Origin: an uncultured Christensenella sp.
Lineage (GTDB): Bacteria > Bacillota > Clostridia > Christensenellales > Pumilibacteraceae
DNA: 64,000 bases
Assembly: GCA_910579205.1 (NCBI GenBank)
Contig: CAJTTD010000006.1
Coordinates: 62,001 to 126,000, forward strand
Direction of reading: 5' to 3'
The notes under the pieces are model-generated. The model saw only the letters and a list, made by a program, of their open reading frames with translations. It was not told the DNA's origin and did not search any database. Below are positions 1-8,023 of this stretch, piece after piece. A program made the position numbers and the translations under genes. Position 1 is the first letter of the stretch. Each line of letters starts with the position of its first letter.

Positions 1-1
1 C

Positions 2-154
2 GGTCGGCTGTACTTGGATTCCATAGTAACGCTCGACTACGACTTCTTTATGATGCTTTCGGGATTTTACTGTTTGGTAGGTCTGACTGCGGGCATCATA
101 GTAGATATAAGTTACGGAATAATCGATCCGAGAATTCGCATGGGGGCAAAGTAA
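2..154 (+). CDS. oppB: Oligopeptide ABC transporter permease, OppB/DppB type (3' end only)
   Basis: This is the 3' end of a gene that enters from the left edge. The visible codons encode a final hydrophobic segment and the tail IDPRIRMGAK before TAA. A last transmembrane helix followed by D-P-R-[IV]-R is the usual C-terminus of OppB/DppB permeases of peptide or nickel importers. The OppC-like gene starts one base after the stop and two OppD/F-type ATPases follow, which fixes the role as the first inner-membrane permease of this importer. The substrate cannot be told from what is visible. Confidence 0.85.
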   Translation, partial: GRLYLDSIVTLDYDFFMMLSGFYCLVGLTAGIIVDISYGIIDPRIRMGAK

Positions 155-155
155 T

Positions 156-1730
156 ATGGAAAACAACGTTACAATGTCAAACGAATTGCGCGATATACCC
201 GCAAGCAAATTCGAGTTTGTGCAGAGCAACGAAGTGCTGCACGACAAAGTACTCGAGACAAAACCCGTAGGTTACTTTAAGGGCGCGTTCAAACGCTTTT
301 GCAAGAACAAAGGCGCTATCGTCGCATCGTGCGTAATTTTAGTGCTGGTGCTGTTTGCATTGATAGCGCCTATCTGCACGCCTTATTCCGTATCGTTCAC
401 CGACGACTTGTACAGAGGCACGCTGCCCAAAGCGACCGTCTTTGCCAAAACATCGTTTTGGGACGGATGCGAAAGCGTAACCGTGGGCGAGCAAGAATAC
501 ATCAAGCTCAGAGCGATGGGCGAAGAGACGGGGCATTACGCCATAAAGGATCAAAAGGTGGAGCGCACCGACGACGGGCTTTACCGTTTCCGCCGCGACA
601 CGTATCATAAAAACGGCATGGTATATATCAACCTCTTGCCCGACGAGTACGAAAAACTTCAGCAATATCAAAACGAGACTGGCATACAGGTTATATACCC
701 CACGGTCAGAGAAAAGGACAGACCGGAGTCTCAGAATGACAAAGGGGACGCCAACTATTACTACCGTACCAAGCGTGCGAGCGGCGGCGTTACTCAGATA
801 GTTCTCGACGCCGACGGTAATGTCATACCCGTATACCGCGACTATCCCGCCGCCAATCCCAGCGACAACTATCATTCGTTGCGCATAGAGGGCGACGGGT
901 TCGATAAAAACGGCGTTACTTATCAGTACGCATACGCGGCGGTCAAGGGCAACAGCTACGAAGTTCGCGTAAACTACTACGAATACTTTATCTACAACCA
1001 TACCTACGTGCTTAAGGACGGCATAAAAAAACCGTCGTTCTTGTTCGGCACTACCAATATGGGTCAGGACATATTGACGTGTCTTGCGTCGGGCGCGCGC
1101 TTCTCATTTATTTTCGCGATAGCAGTCGCTATAGTAAACATGATAGTGGGCGCGATATACGGGTCTATCGAGGGCTTTTACGGCGGCAAGATCGACCTTG
1201 TGATGGAGCGCGTATCGGATATACTGTCCGCAGTTCCGTCCATGATAGTCATAACGTTGTTCAAGTATTATCTGCGAGGGTCGAGCGACATACTTGTTCT
1301 GTTCTTCTCGTTCTTCCTAACGGGCTGGATAGGCATGGCTGGCACTACCCGAATGCAGTTCTATAGGTTCAAAAATCAAGAATACGTGCTTGCGGCGCGC
1401 ACGCTGGGCGCTAAAGACAGGCGTTTGATGTTTAAGCACATCTTCCCCAACGCTATAGGTACGCTCGTTACGAGTTGTGCGCTCGTCATACCTTCTATGA
1501 TATACAGCGAAGTGAACCTCACGTACCTCGGCATAATCAATCTTTCCGCGGGCAGCGAGATCACGAGCGTGGGTACTTTGATAGCGGCGGGACAGTCCGC
1601 GTTTACTACCGCGCCGTTCATAGTCTTGTTCCCGACCGTGTTCTTGACGCTGCTCATGCTTAGCTTTAACTTGTTCGGCAACGGATTGCGCGACGCATTC
1701 AACCCGAGCTTGCGCGGATCGGAGGGCTGA
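156..1730 (+). CDS. oppC: Oligopeptide ABC transporter permease, OppC type, with a large extracytoplasmic insertion
   Basis: Second permease of the importer. Residues about 53-73 form TM1. The conserved block of OppC/DppC that normally lies shortly after TM1 (here FLFGTTNMGQDI) is near residue 295, followed by five helices and the ATPase-docking EAA loop near 414-433 (ARTLGAKDRRLMFKHIFP). OppC proteins are usually about 300 residues; this one has 524, and the excess lies between TM1 and the GTT.MGQD block, a hydrophilic Tyr/Asp-rich stretch that should face outside. The insertion may touch the binding protein or the peptide; that is inference. The gene sits 1 base after the upstream permease stop and 1 base before oppD, so it is one operon. 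Confidence 0.9.
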   Translation: MENNVTMSNELRDIPASKFEFVQSNEVLHDKVLETKPVGYFKGAFKRFCKNKGAIVASCVILVLVLFALIAPICTPYSVSFTDDLYRGTLPKATVFAKTSFWDGCESVTVGEQEYIKLRAMGEETGHYAIKDQKVERTDDGLYRFRRDTYHKNGMVYINLLPDEYEKLQQYQNETGIQVIYPTVREKDRPESQNDKGDANYYYRTKRASGGVTQIVLDADGNVIPVYRDYPAANPSDNYHSLRIEGDGFDKNGVTYQYAYAAVKGNSYEVRVNYYEYFIYNHTYVLKDGIKKPSFLFGTTNMGQDILTCLASGARFSFIFAIAVAIVNMIVGAIYGSIEGFYGGKIDLVMERVSDILSAVPSMIVITLFKYYLRGSSDILVLFFSFFLTGWIGMAGTTRMQFYRFKNQEYVLAARTLGAKDRRLMFKHIFPNAIGTLVTSCALVIPSMIYSEVNLTYLGIINLSAGSEITSVGTLIAAGQSAFTTAPFIVLFPTVFLTLLMLSFNLFGNGLRDAFNPSLRGSEG

Positions 1731-1731
1731 T

Positions 1732-4371
1732 ATGGAAAAAGAGACTAAACTGTCGGTAAAAAACCTTAAGATATCGTTCCGCACTGACGGCGGAAAAGTT
1801 CAAGCCGTGCGCAATATTTCGTTCGACCTTGCCAAGGGCGAAACGCTCGCAATAGTGGGCGAGTCGGGTTCGGGCAAGTCGGTAACTTCGCGCGCCATTT
1901 TGGGCATACTCGCCAACAACGCCATAAAAGACGGCGGCGAGATACTTTACGACGGTCAGGACCTTATGAAGATCTCCGAGGAGCAGTTCTGCAAGATCCG
2001 CGGAGATAAGATCGCCATGATCTTCCAAGACCCGTTGTCCAGTCTTAACCCCATTATGCGTGTGGGCAAGCAAATGACGGAAGCTATGCTCATAAAGGGC
2101 AAGACCAATCAAAAGAACTGCCGCAACGACTTTAACGGCATGCTCGCGTGTCTCAACAAAAACATGGACGAAACGCGCGGTGCAGACGATCCCGCGGTCA
2201 AGGCGCAAGACAAAGAGTTCTGCGACAAGTTCGACAAGTTCGAGTGCAAGCATTTGGAGCTTGAAAACGCATTCGTCGCGGCTAAGGAAAACGCGGTCGA
2301 AGCGCTTTCCGAAATAGACGACGTACTGTTCCATATAGAAAAGAACGTAACGGACAAACTGCGCGGCGAGATAAAAGACATAATCAAGCTCGCTGCAAAA
2401 ACGTCCGATACGTACGTGGTCTGCGCGCGCGAGCAAGAGCTTACCGCGCTTTTGGAAGAGCTTAAACTGTTGCTCAAAGAATCGCCCGTAAAAAAGGTGC
2501 GCGATTTCGTAGTGCCTATTTTCAGACGCGGCGCGGAGATCAAGGACGACACCGATTACGCCGCTGTTGCGGTAACGCTCGGCAAGATAAAGGAAATACT
2601 CACCGAAGCGGTAAACTTCGACGAGCCTAACTTCTTCTATATGGGCTACTACTTGACGTTTGCGGGGCAAGAACTGCCGCAACTGCCTATAAAAGAGATG
2701 AACGCGGAACTGCGCAAATATCTCGACGACAACTTTATGCTCGAGTTTATCCGTCTTGCCAAGGACGGCATAAGGTATTCCAATGCGCGTTCGGTCGAAG
2801 ACAAAAAAGCTGCTGTCAAAAAGATAGACGATTCGCGCTCGGTGTTCCAAAGCGAAGAGTACGACCGCAAGCAGATAAACGAGACGGTAAAAGCGCTCGT
2901 TAAATGCGTGGAAGCGGCTATAGACAGACTGGAGACGGTAAAGGACAACGTGGCGTACACGTTCGGGTCGAGCTTGCGTTCGGCGGTCGATCTTTACTTC
3001 GACAGCGTCAAGCGCAATATCAAGGAAGAAAAGCGTTTTGCCAAGCAAACCGCTGCTTATGACAAAAAAGCGGCAAGCGGCAAAACTCCCGATTGGAAAG
3101 TCGCCGACAAAAACCTTGTCGATCTTCAAGCGGTCAAAGACGGCATCGTCGCTTTGCTTGACAGAATAAAAGGCAAGTACGAGCAAGATATACAAAATTC
3201 GGCGCTTATCGACTTCGACGCTCGCACCGTCGGCATGATAGACTACTTAAAAGAAAAAGCGTCGGGCGTTGCGCACAAGGTAACGCGCGGCATGGCAAAA
3301 GCGCACGCGCTCAAGCTTATGGACGAGGTGGGCATTCCCGAACCGCGCAAGCGTTTCAGACAGTATCCGTTCGAGTTTTCGGGCGGTATGCGTCAGCGCA
3401 TAGTCATAGCTATAGCGCTGTCCGCCGATCCCGACATACTCATTTGCGACGAGCCTACTACGGCGCTCGACGTTACCATTCAGTCGCAGATCTTGGAGCT
3501 TATAAACAAGGTCAAGGAAGAGCGTCAGCTTTCGGTAATTTTCATAACGCACGACTTGGGCGTTGTTGCCAATATGGCGGACCGCGTGGCTGTTATGTAC
3601 GCGGGTAAGATAGTGGAGATAGGCACGGCGACGGATATATTCTACGCGCCCGCGCACCCCTATACTTGGGCGTTGCTTTCGTCTATGCCCGATCTCGACA
3701 CAAAAGAGAAACTCGAGGCTATACCGGGCACTCCGCCCAATATGATCTATCCGCCCAAAGGCGACGCTTTTGCCGAACGCAATAAGTACGCAATGCAGAT
3801 AGACTTTGAAGAGCAGCCGCCCATGTTCCGCATATCGGACACGCACTATGCCGCGACGTGGCTGTTGCATCCCAACGCGCCCAAGATAGACCTTCCTCAA
3901 GCTATCAAGTCGCGCATAGAACGCATGAAAAAAGCGCACGGCATGGACGGTGTTGCGAGCGACGAGACCGCGGCTGTAAACGTTGCGGACGAAGCTACGG
4001 ACGCGCCCGCAGACGCGCAAGCGGAAGAAGCCGTAAAAGCGACAAAAGCGAAAAAACCCGCAGCCAAAAAAACTGCCGCCAAAAAAACGGCGGCAAAGTC
4101 CGAGACTGCCAAAAAACCGTCGGCGGCAAAGTCGGCTAAAGCCAAGTCGGAGGGCGAAACAAAAACGCGCGCGACAGCCAAATCGGCTAAAGTCGAAAAA
4201 GACGCGGACGGGACCGCTTCCGTCGCTAAAGACGCTAAGAGCGGAGCTAAAAAATCTTCGGCTAAGAGCGGAACAAAGTCCGCCGCCAAAAGTTCCGCGA
4301 ACAGCGGAGCTAAAAAAGCTTCGTCGGCTAAAATGACGGACACTACAGCGGGAGGCGAAGATGGAAACTAA
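1732..4371 (+). CDS. oppD: Oligopeptide ABC transporter ATPase, OppD type, with about 390-residue insertion and Lys/Ala-rich tail
   Basis: ATPase subunit of the importer, 879 residues where OppD is usually about 330. Walker A GESGSGKS is at 43-50 and the Q-loop (AMIFQDPLSSLNP) near 95-107. The signature FSGGMRQR is only at about 549-556 and Walker B (LICDEPTTALD) at about 571-581, so about 390 charged, mostly helical residues are inserted in the helical subdomain between Q-loop and signature. The H-loop (FITHDLGVVANMADRV) and the OppD C-terminal region with PGTPPNM follow. From about residue 738 the protein ends in a low-complexity tail of AAKK/SAKS repeats like histone H1. All catalytic motifs are intact. 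Starts at ATG 1732 and overlaps oppF by 11 bases. Mollicute Opp ATPases also carry long insertions, but this position and the tail look lineage-specific. Confidence 0.9.
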   Translation: MEKETKLSVKNLKISFRTDGGKVQAVRNISFDLAKGETLAIVGESGSGKSVTSRAILGILANNAIKDGGEILYDGQDLMKISEEQFCKIRGDKIAMIFQDPLSSLNPIMRVGKQMTEAMLIKGKTNQKNCRNDFNGMLACLNKNMDETRGADDPAVKAQDKEFCDKFDKFECKHLELENAFVAAKENAVEALSEIDDVLFHIEKNVTDKLRGEIKDIIKLAAKTSDTYVVCAREQELTALLEELKLLLKESPVKKVRDFVVPIFRRGAEIKDDTDYAAVAVTLGKIKEILTEAVNFDEPNFFYMGYYLTFAGQELPQLPIKEMNAELRKYLDDNFMLEFIRLAKDGIRYSNARSVEDKKAAVKKIDDSRSVFQSEEYDRKQINETVKALVKCVEAAIDRLETVKDNVAYTFGSSLRSAVDLYFDSVKRNIKEEKRFAKQTAAYDKKAASGKTPDWKVADKNLVDLQAVKDGIVALLDRIKGKYEQDIQNSALIDFDARTVGMIDYLKEKASGVAHKVTRGMAKAHALKLMDEVGIPEPRKRFRQYPFEFSGGMRQRIVIAIALSADPDILICDEPTTALDVTIQSQILELINKVKEERQLSVIFITHDLGVVANMADRVAVMYAGKIVEIGTATDIFYAPAHPYTWALLSSMPDLDTKEKLEAIPGTPPNMIYPPKGDAFAERNKYAMQIDFEEQPPMFRISDTHYAATWLLHPNAPKIDLPQAIKSRIERMKKAHGMDGVASDETAAVNVADEATDAPADAQAEEAVKATKAKKPAAKKTAAKKTAAKSETAKKPSAAKSAKAKSEGETKTRATAKSAKVEKDADGTASVAKDAKSGAKKSSAKSGTKSAAKSSANSGAKKASSAKMTDTTAGGEDGN

Positions 4372-5644
4372 CGACAACGTTCTTTTGAGAGTGGAAGATC
4401 TTTGCCAGTATTTTAAAATGGGTCCGGGCAGAGAGCTTAAGGCTGTAGACAACGTCAGCTTCGACATTAAAAAGGGCGAAGTATTCGGGCTTGTAGGAGA
4501 GTCGGGCTGCGGTAAGACCACGACGGGTCGGTCGATAATCAAGCTTTACGACATCACGTCGGGAAATGTGTACTTTAAGGGTCAGCGCATTTGCGCGGGC
4601 ACAAGGTGCTATACGGACGCCAACCGCGCGCTTCGCGCCGAGTTCAAGGCGGAACGCGCCAAGTTGAACGAGCAGTGCAAAAAAGAGATAGAGGAAGGCG
4701 GCGACGAACAGTCCGTCAAAGCCAAGTATGCCGATCTCATTGCGCAAGCTTCGCAAAAATGCTCCGAACAAGTGGCGGCTAACAACAAGCTCAAGGCGGC
4801 GGCGATACACGACCACAAGCGTTGCGACAAGGATTACGCGGCTAAGCGCGTTGCGGCGTTGACCGAAGAAATGAACGCCAAGCTCGCCGAGACAGATGAC
4901 GAGGCGCAAAAGGAAAAGATCGCGCGCGAGTACAAGGAAAAACTGCGCATCGCCAAGCGCGAACGCATAGTCAATTCCATACAGATGATATTCCAAGACC
5001 CCATAGGCTCGCTCGATCCGCGCATGACCGTACGCGACATAATAGCGGAAGGGCTTGTAATAAAGGGCATACGCGATAAGAATTACATCAACGATCGCGT
5101 GTACGAACTGCTCGAGCGCGTGGGACTTGTCCGCGAGCACGCGGGAAGATATCCGCATGAGTTTTCGGGCGGGCAGCGTCAGCGCATAGGCATTGCGCGT
5201 TCTGTAATAATGGAACCCGAGCTTATCATAGCCGACGAGCCGGTATCGGCGCTCGACGTGTCTATTCAAGCTCAAGTAATAAATCTGTTGAACGAGCTTA
5301 GAAATAATCTCGGTATTTCCGTGCTGTTTATCGCGCACGATCTTTCCGTAGTCAAGTATTTTTCGGACAGGATAGGCGTTATGTACTTCGGCAAGATGGT
5401 GGAGCTTGCAAGCTCCGACGAGCTTTTTGCGCACCCCTTGCACCCGTACACCAAGTCGCTGTTGTCGGCTATACCTCTTCCCGATCCCGAGTACGAAAAG
5501 AACAGAAAGCGTATCGTATACAATCCCATAGCGGAACACGACTACTCGGTCGATCAGCCGACAATGCGCGAGATATCGCCCGAACATTTTATTCTGTGCA
5601 ACGACGCAGAGTTTGAAAAGTACAAAGCGGAACTCAACGGTTGA
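4361..5644 (+). CDS. oppF: Oligopeptide ABC transporter ATPase, OppF type, with coiled-coil insertion
   Basis: Second ATPase of the importer, 427 residues. Walker A GESGCGKT is at 46-53. A charged, Lys/Glu/Ala-rich helical stretch of about 120 residues (about 80-200) separates it from the Q-loop (IQMIFQDPIGSLDPRM, near 207-222). The signature FSGGQRQR, Walker B (LIIADEPVSALD) and H-loop (FIAHDLSVVKYF) follow in normal spacing, and the C-terminus has the peptide-transporter tail with HPYTKSLLSAIP. The insertion sits before the Q-loop, whereas in the OppD partner it sits after it, so the two are independent events. Start ATG 4361 lies inside the oppD 3' end. Confidence 0.9.
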   Translation: METNDNVLLRVEDLCQYFKMGPGRELKAVDNVSFDIKKGEVFGLVGESGCGKTTTGRSIIKLYDITSGNVYFKGQRICAGTRCYTDANRALRAEFKAERAKLNEQCKKEIEEGGDEQSVKAKYADLIAQASQKCSEQVAANNKLKAAAIHDHKRCDKDYAAKRVAALTEEMNAKLAETDDEAQKEKIAREYKEKLRIAKRERIVNSIQMIFQDPIGSLDPRMTVRDIIAEGLVIKGIRDKNYINDRVYELLERVGLVREHAGRYPHEFSGGQRQRIGIARSVIMEPELIIADEPVSALDVSIQAQVINLLNELRNNLGISVLFIAHDLSVVKYFSDRIGVMYFGKMVELASSDELFAHPLHPYTKSLLSAIPLPDPEYEKNRKRIVYNPIAEHDYSVDQPTMREISPEHFILCNDAEFEKYKAELNG

Positions 5645-6039
5645 CCGTGAAAAAAGCTCTGCCGTATTTAATAACCGCTCTCGTCGGCGCGCTTATAGTA
5701 GTAACCGTTATCTGCGCAAATTCCGTTTGGAACATTAAAGACACGGTCGGACTTATGCAGCTTCTCAGCGACGCGTTTTTTGTTGCGGGGGTCAGCATAG
5801 GCGGTATAGGGCTTTTGGTTTTTGTCAGCAATAACGGCGTATTCGATATGCTCGGCTACGCCATAGGCATGCTTTTGACAGTGCTCAGCAAGCATCGCAA
5901 GTACAGAGATTTTAAAGAATACCGCGACGCAAAAGAAGCAAAGGGCAAGCGCAGTTCGGCGTTTATGCTCATTGTGGGTTTGGCGTACACCGCAGTCGCC
6001 GTTGCGTTTTTGATAGCGTTTTTGCAATTAGATAAATAA
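5641..6039 (+). CDS. Small membrane protein, DUF3899-like
   Basis: 132 residues with about four transmembrane segments (near 6-27, 42-64, 70-85 and 107-128) and a short basic cytoplasmic loop (KHRKYRDFKEYRDAKEAKGK). The block LSDAFFVAGVSIGGIGLLVFVSN resembles DUF3899 membrane proteins of Bacillota; the function is unknown. The reading frame begins with TTG at 5641, overlapping the oppF stop by 4 bases; GTG 5647 is an alternative start. The overlap says it is co-transcribed with the importer. About 150 bases without a gene follow, ending in the GGTGG ribosome site of the next gene. Confidence 0.75.
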   Translation: MTVKKALPYLITALVGALIVVTVICANSVWNIKDTVGLMQLLSDAFFVAGVSIGGIGLLVFVSNNGVFDMLGYAIGMLLTVLSKHRKYRDFKEYRDAKEAKGKRSSAFMLIVGLAYTAVAVAFLIAFLQLDK

Positions 6040-6187
6040 CAGATAAACACAATATCATCGCTTTAGCGCGCCGTTATGCGCTTTATATCGACGTAGGCAT
6101 ATTTGCATGACGGCGATGGACTGTAATTGCGCGCCAAAGCTTTCGGCTGTATATTTGTACGGCTTTTAAAGATCTATAGGTGGATAT

Positions 6188-8023
6188 ATGACAAGATCGA
6201 CTAATGCCGTCAACCGACCCGAGTTCACTAAAAAGGGTCTGTTGAAGTATTTTTTAAAGGGCAGCGTCTTTTTGTTCGCGATAGGTATAGTCGCGAGCAT
6301 TATAATGACGTTTTTAAATACGGTTATACCTAAAATAATAGAGTTTACCATAGACTGCGTTTTGGACAACGGCGAAGTGCCGTCCGCGTACGCGCAGATA
6401 GTGAATATGTTCGGCGGGATAGACGCGCTTAAAAACGGAATGTGGATCATAGCGCTCGTAATAATAGCTATCGCGCTCGTAATGCTTATATTCCGCTACT
6501 GCAGCATGTACTTTACCCATCGCGCCAACCAAGTGCTTATGCACCGCATGCGCAACACGCTGTTTTCGCACATCCAGCGCTTGCCGCTTTCTTGGCAGAC
6601 CAAAAACAATACGGGCGATATTATCCAGCGCTGCACATCGGACGCAGACACCATATCCAATTTCGTGTCCGGTCAGCTCGTTTCGCTTATACGCATAATA
6701 ATGCTGCTCGCGCTGTCGCTCGTGTTTATGTTTACGACCAATGTCAAGCTTGCGGCGATCGCGGCGGCGTTTATTCCCGTACTGATAGGATATTCGCTAT
6801 GGTACTTTTTCAAAGCGCATAAGGGGTTCAAGACGTGCGACGAGCAAGAAGGCGTTTTGTCTACGTATGCGCAAGAGAATTTGACGGGCGTGCGCGTGGT
6901 GCGCGCGTTCGGCAGAGAACGGTACGAGCGCGACAAGTTTGAAAAGCAGAACTCGTTTTATACGGGGCTGTGGATCAAGCTCGAGCGGTTCATGGCTATG
7001 TATTGGACTTCGAGCGATCTCATAGCCGCGCTGCAACTGCTTTTGATAGTTGTTCTGGGCACGGTGTACTGCGTTAACGGACACATGTCTACGGGCAGCC
7101 TCGTGGCGTTTATCGCGTACAATACGATGATGATCGGTCCCGTGCGCCAGCTCGGTCGGATAATTTCCAACTTGAGCAAGGCGGGGGTGTCTCTTGGTCG
7201 TATCGCCGAGATCATGAACGCCCAAGAAGAAGTTTACGGCGATGACGAGGGCAAGCTTTCGGGCGACATAGCGTTCGAAAACGTGGAGTTCGAATACGAG
7301 CAGGATAAGCCCGTGCTTCGCGGCGTCAGTTTTACCGTGCCGCAAGGCTCTACGCTCGGCATAATAGGCGGCACGGGCAGCGGCAAATCGACGGTAGCGT
7401 GCTTGATGGACGGGCTGTATCCCGCGACGCGCGGCAGGATAACTGTAGGCGGACGCGACATAAACGATATACCGCCCGCGACGCTGCGCAAGAATATAGG
7501 ATTCGTCTTGCAAGAGGGCTACATATACTCGCGCACCGTGGCGGAAAACATAGGCATAGCCGTAGACGACTGCGGCGCGGACGACATAAAGGCTGCGGCT
7601 CGCGTCGCATGCGTGGACGACAATATAGAAGGGTTTGCAAGCGGCTACGACACGGTGGTAGGCGAGCGCGGCGTAACGCTTTCGGGCGGACAGAAACAGC
7701 GCGTCGCCATTGCGCGCACGCTGATACGCGACACGCCGTACGTAATATTCGACGATTCGCTTTCCGCAGTCGACAGCGATACCGACAGTAAGATACGCGC
7801 CAATCTGGCACAAAAGACGAACGGCGTTACGACCGTCATCATAGCGCACCGCATAACCACCGTCATGCACGCCGACAAGATAATCGTTATGGACGGCGGA
7901 AAAGTGGCGGAGAGCGGCACGCACGCCCAACTCTTGGAGGCGAACGGCATTTACAAGCGCATATACGATCTGCAGATGTCGCTCCCCGAAGATATTTTAA
8001 AGGAGATCGAAAATGACCGATAA
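6188..8023 (+). CDS. Heterodimeric ABC exporter, subunit with degenerate ATP site
   Basis: Fused membrane domain (about 30-340, six helices) and nucleotide-binding domain. Walker A GGTGSGKST is near 394, signature LSGGQKQR near 497, and Walker B reads VIFDDSLSAVD near 518, so the catalytic Glu after Walker B is Asp. That substitution is the hallmark of the non-hydrolysing site in heterodimeric multidrug exporters such as TM287/288 and BmrC/D. The partner with a canonical site overlaps by 11 bases (8013). Substrate is unknown: drug, lipid or peptide are all possible. Start ATG 6188 follows a GGTGG site. Confidence 0.9.
   Translation: MTRSTNAVNRPEFTKKGLLKYFLKGSVFLFAIGIVASIIMTFLNTVIPKIIEFTIDCVLDNGEVPSAYAQIVNMFGGIDALKNGMWIIALVIIAIALVMLIFRYCSMYFTHRANQVLMHRMRNTLFSHIQRLPLSWQTKNNTGDIIQRCTSDADTISNFVSGQLVSLIRIIMLLALSLVFMFTTNVKLAAIAAAFIPVLIGYSLWYFFKAHKGFKTCDEQEGVLSTYAQENLTGVRVVRAFGRERYERDKFEKQNSFYTGLWIKLERFMAMYWTSSDLIAALQLLLIVVLGTVYCVNGHMSTGSLVAFIAYNTMMIGPVRQLGRIISNLSKAGVSLGRIAEIMNAQEEVYGDDEGKLSGDIAFENVEFEYEQDKPVLRGVSFTVPQGSTLGIIGGTGSGKSTVACLMDGLYPATRGRITVGGRDINDIPPATLRKNIGFVLQEGYIYSRTVAENIGIAVDDCGADDIKAAARVACVDDNIEGFASGYDTVVGERGVTLSGGQKQRVAIARTLIRDTPYVIFDDSLSAVDSDTDSKIRANLAQKTNGVTTVIIAHRITTVMHADKIIVMDGGKVAESGTHAQLLEANGIYKRIYDLQMSLPEDILKEIENDR

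Noticed and set aside
1699..3195. 498-codon open frame antisense to oppD
   Set aside because: Shadow of a GC-rich coding strand; no ribosome site, no recognisable domain, and the plus strand has clear ABC motifs.
3943..4350. AAKK-coding region of oppD as a DNA-level tandem repeat or frameshifted gene
   Set aside because: The frame stays open with varied codons up to the oppF overlap, so it is coding low-complexity sequence.
3247..4542. 431-codon antisense open frame across the oppD tail
   Set aside because: Arg/Phe/Ser-rich product created by the reverse of AAKK codons; not protein-like.
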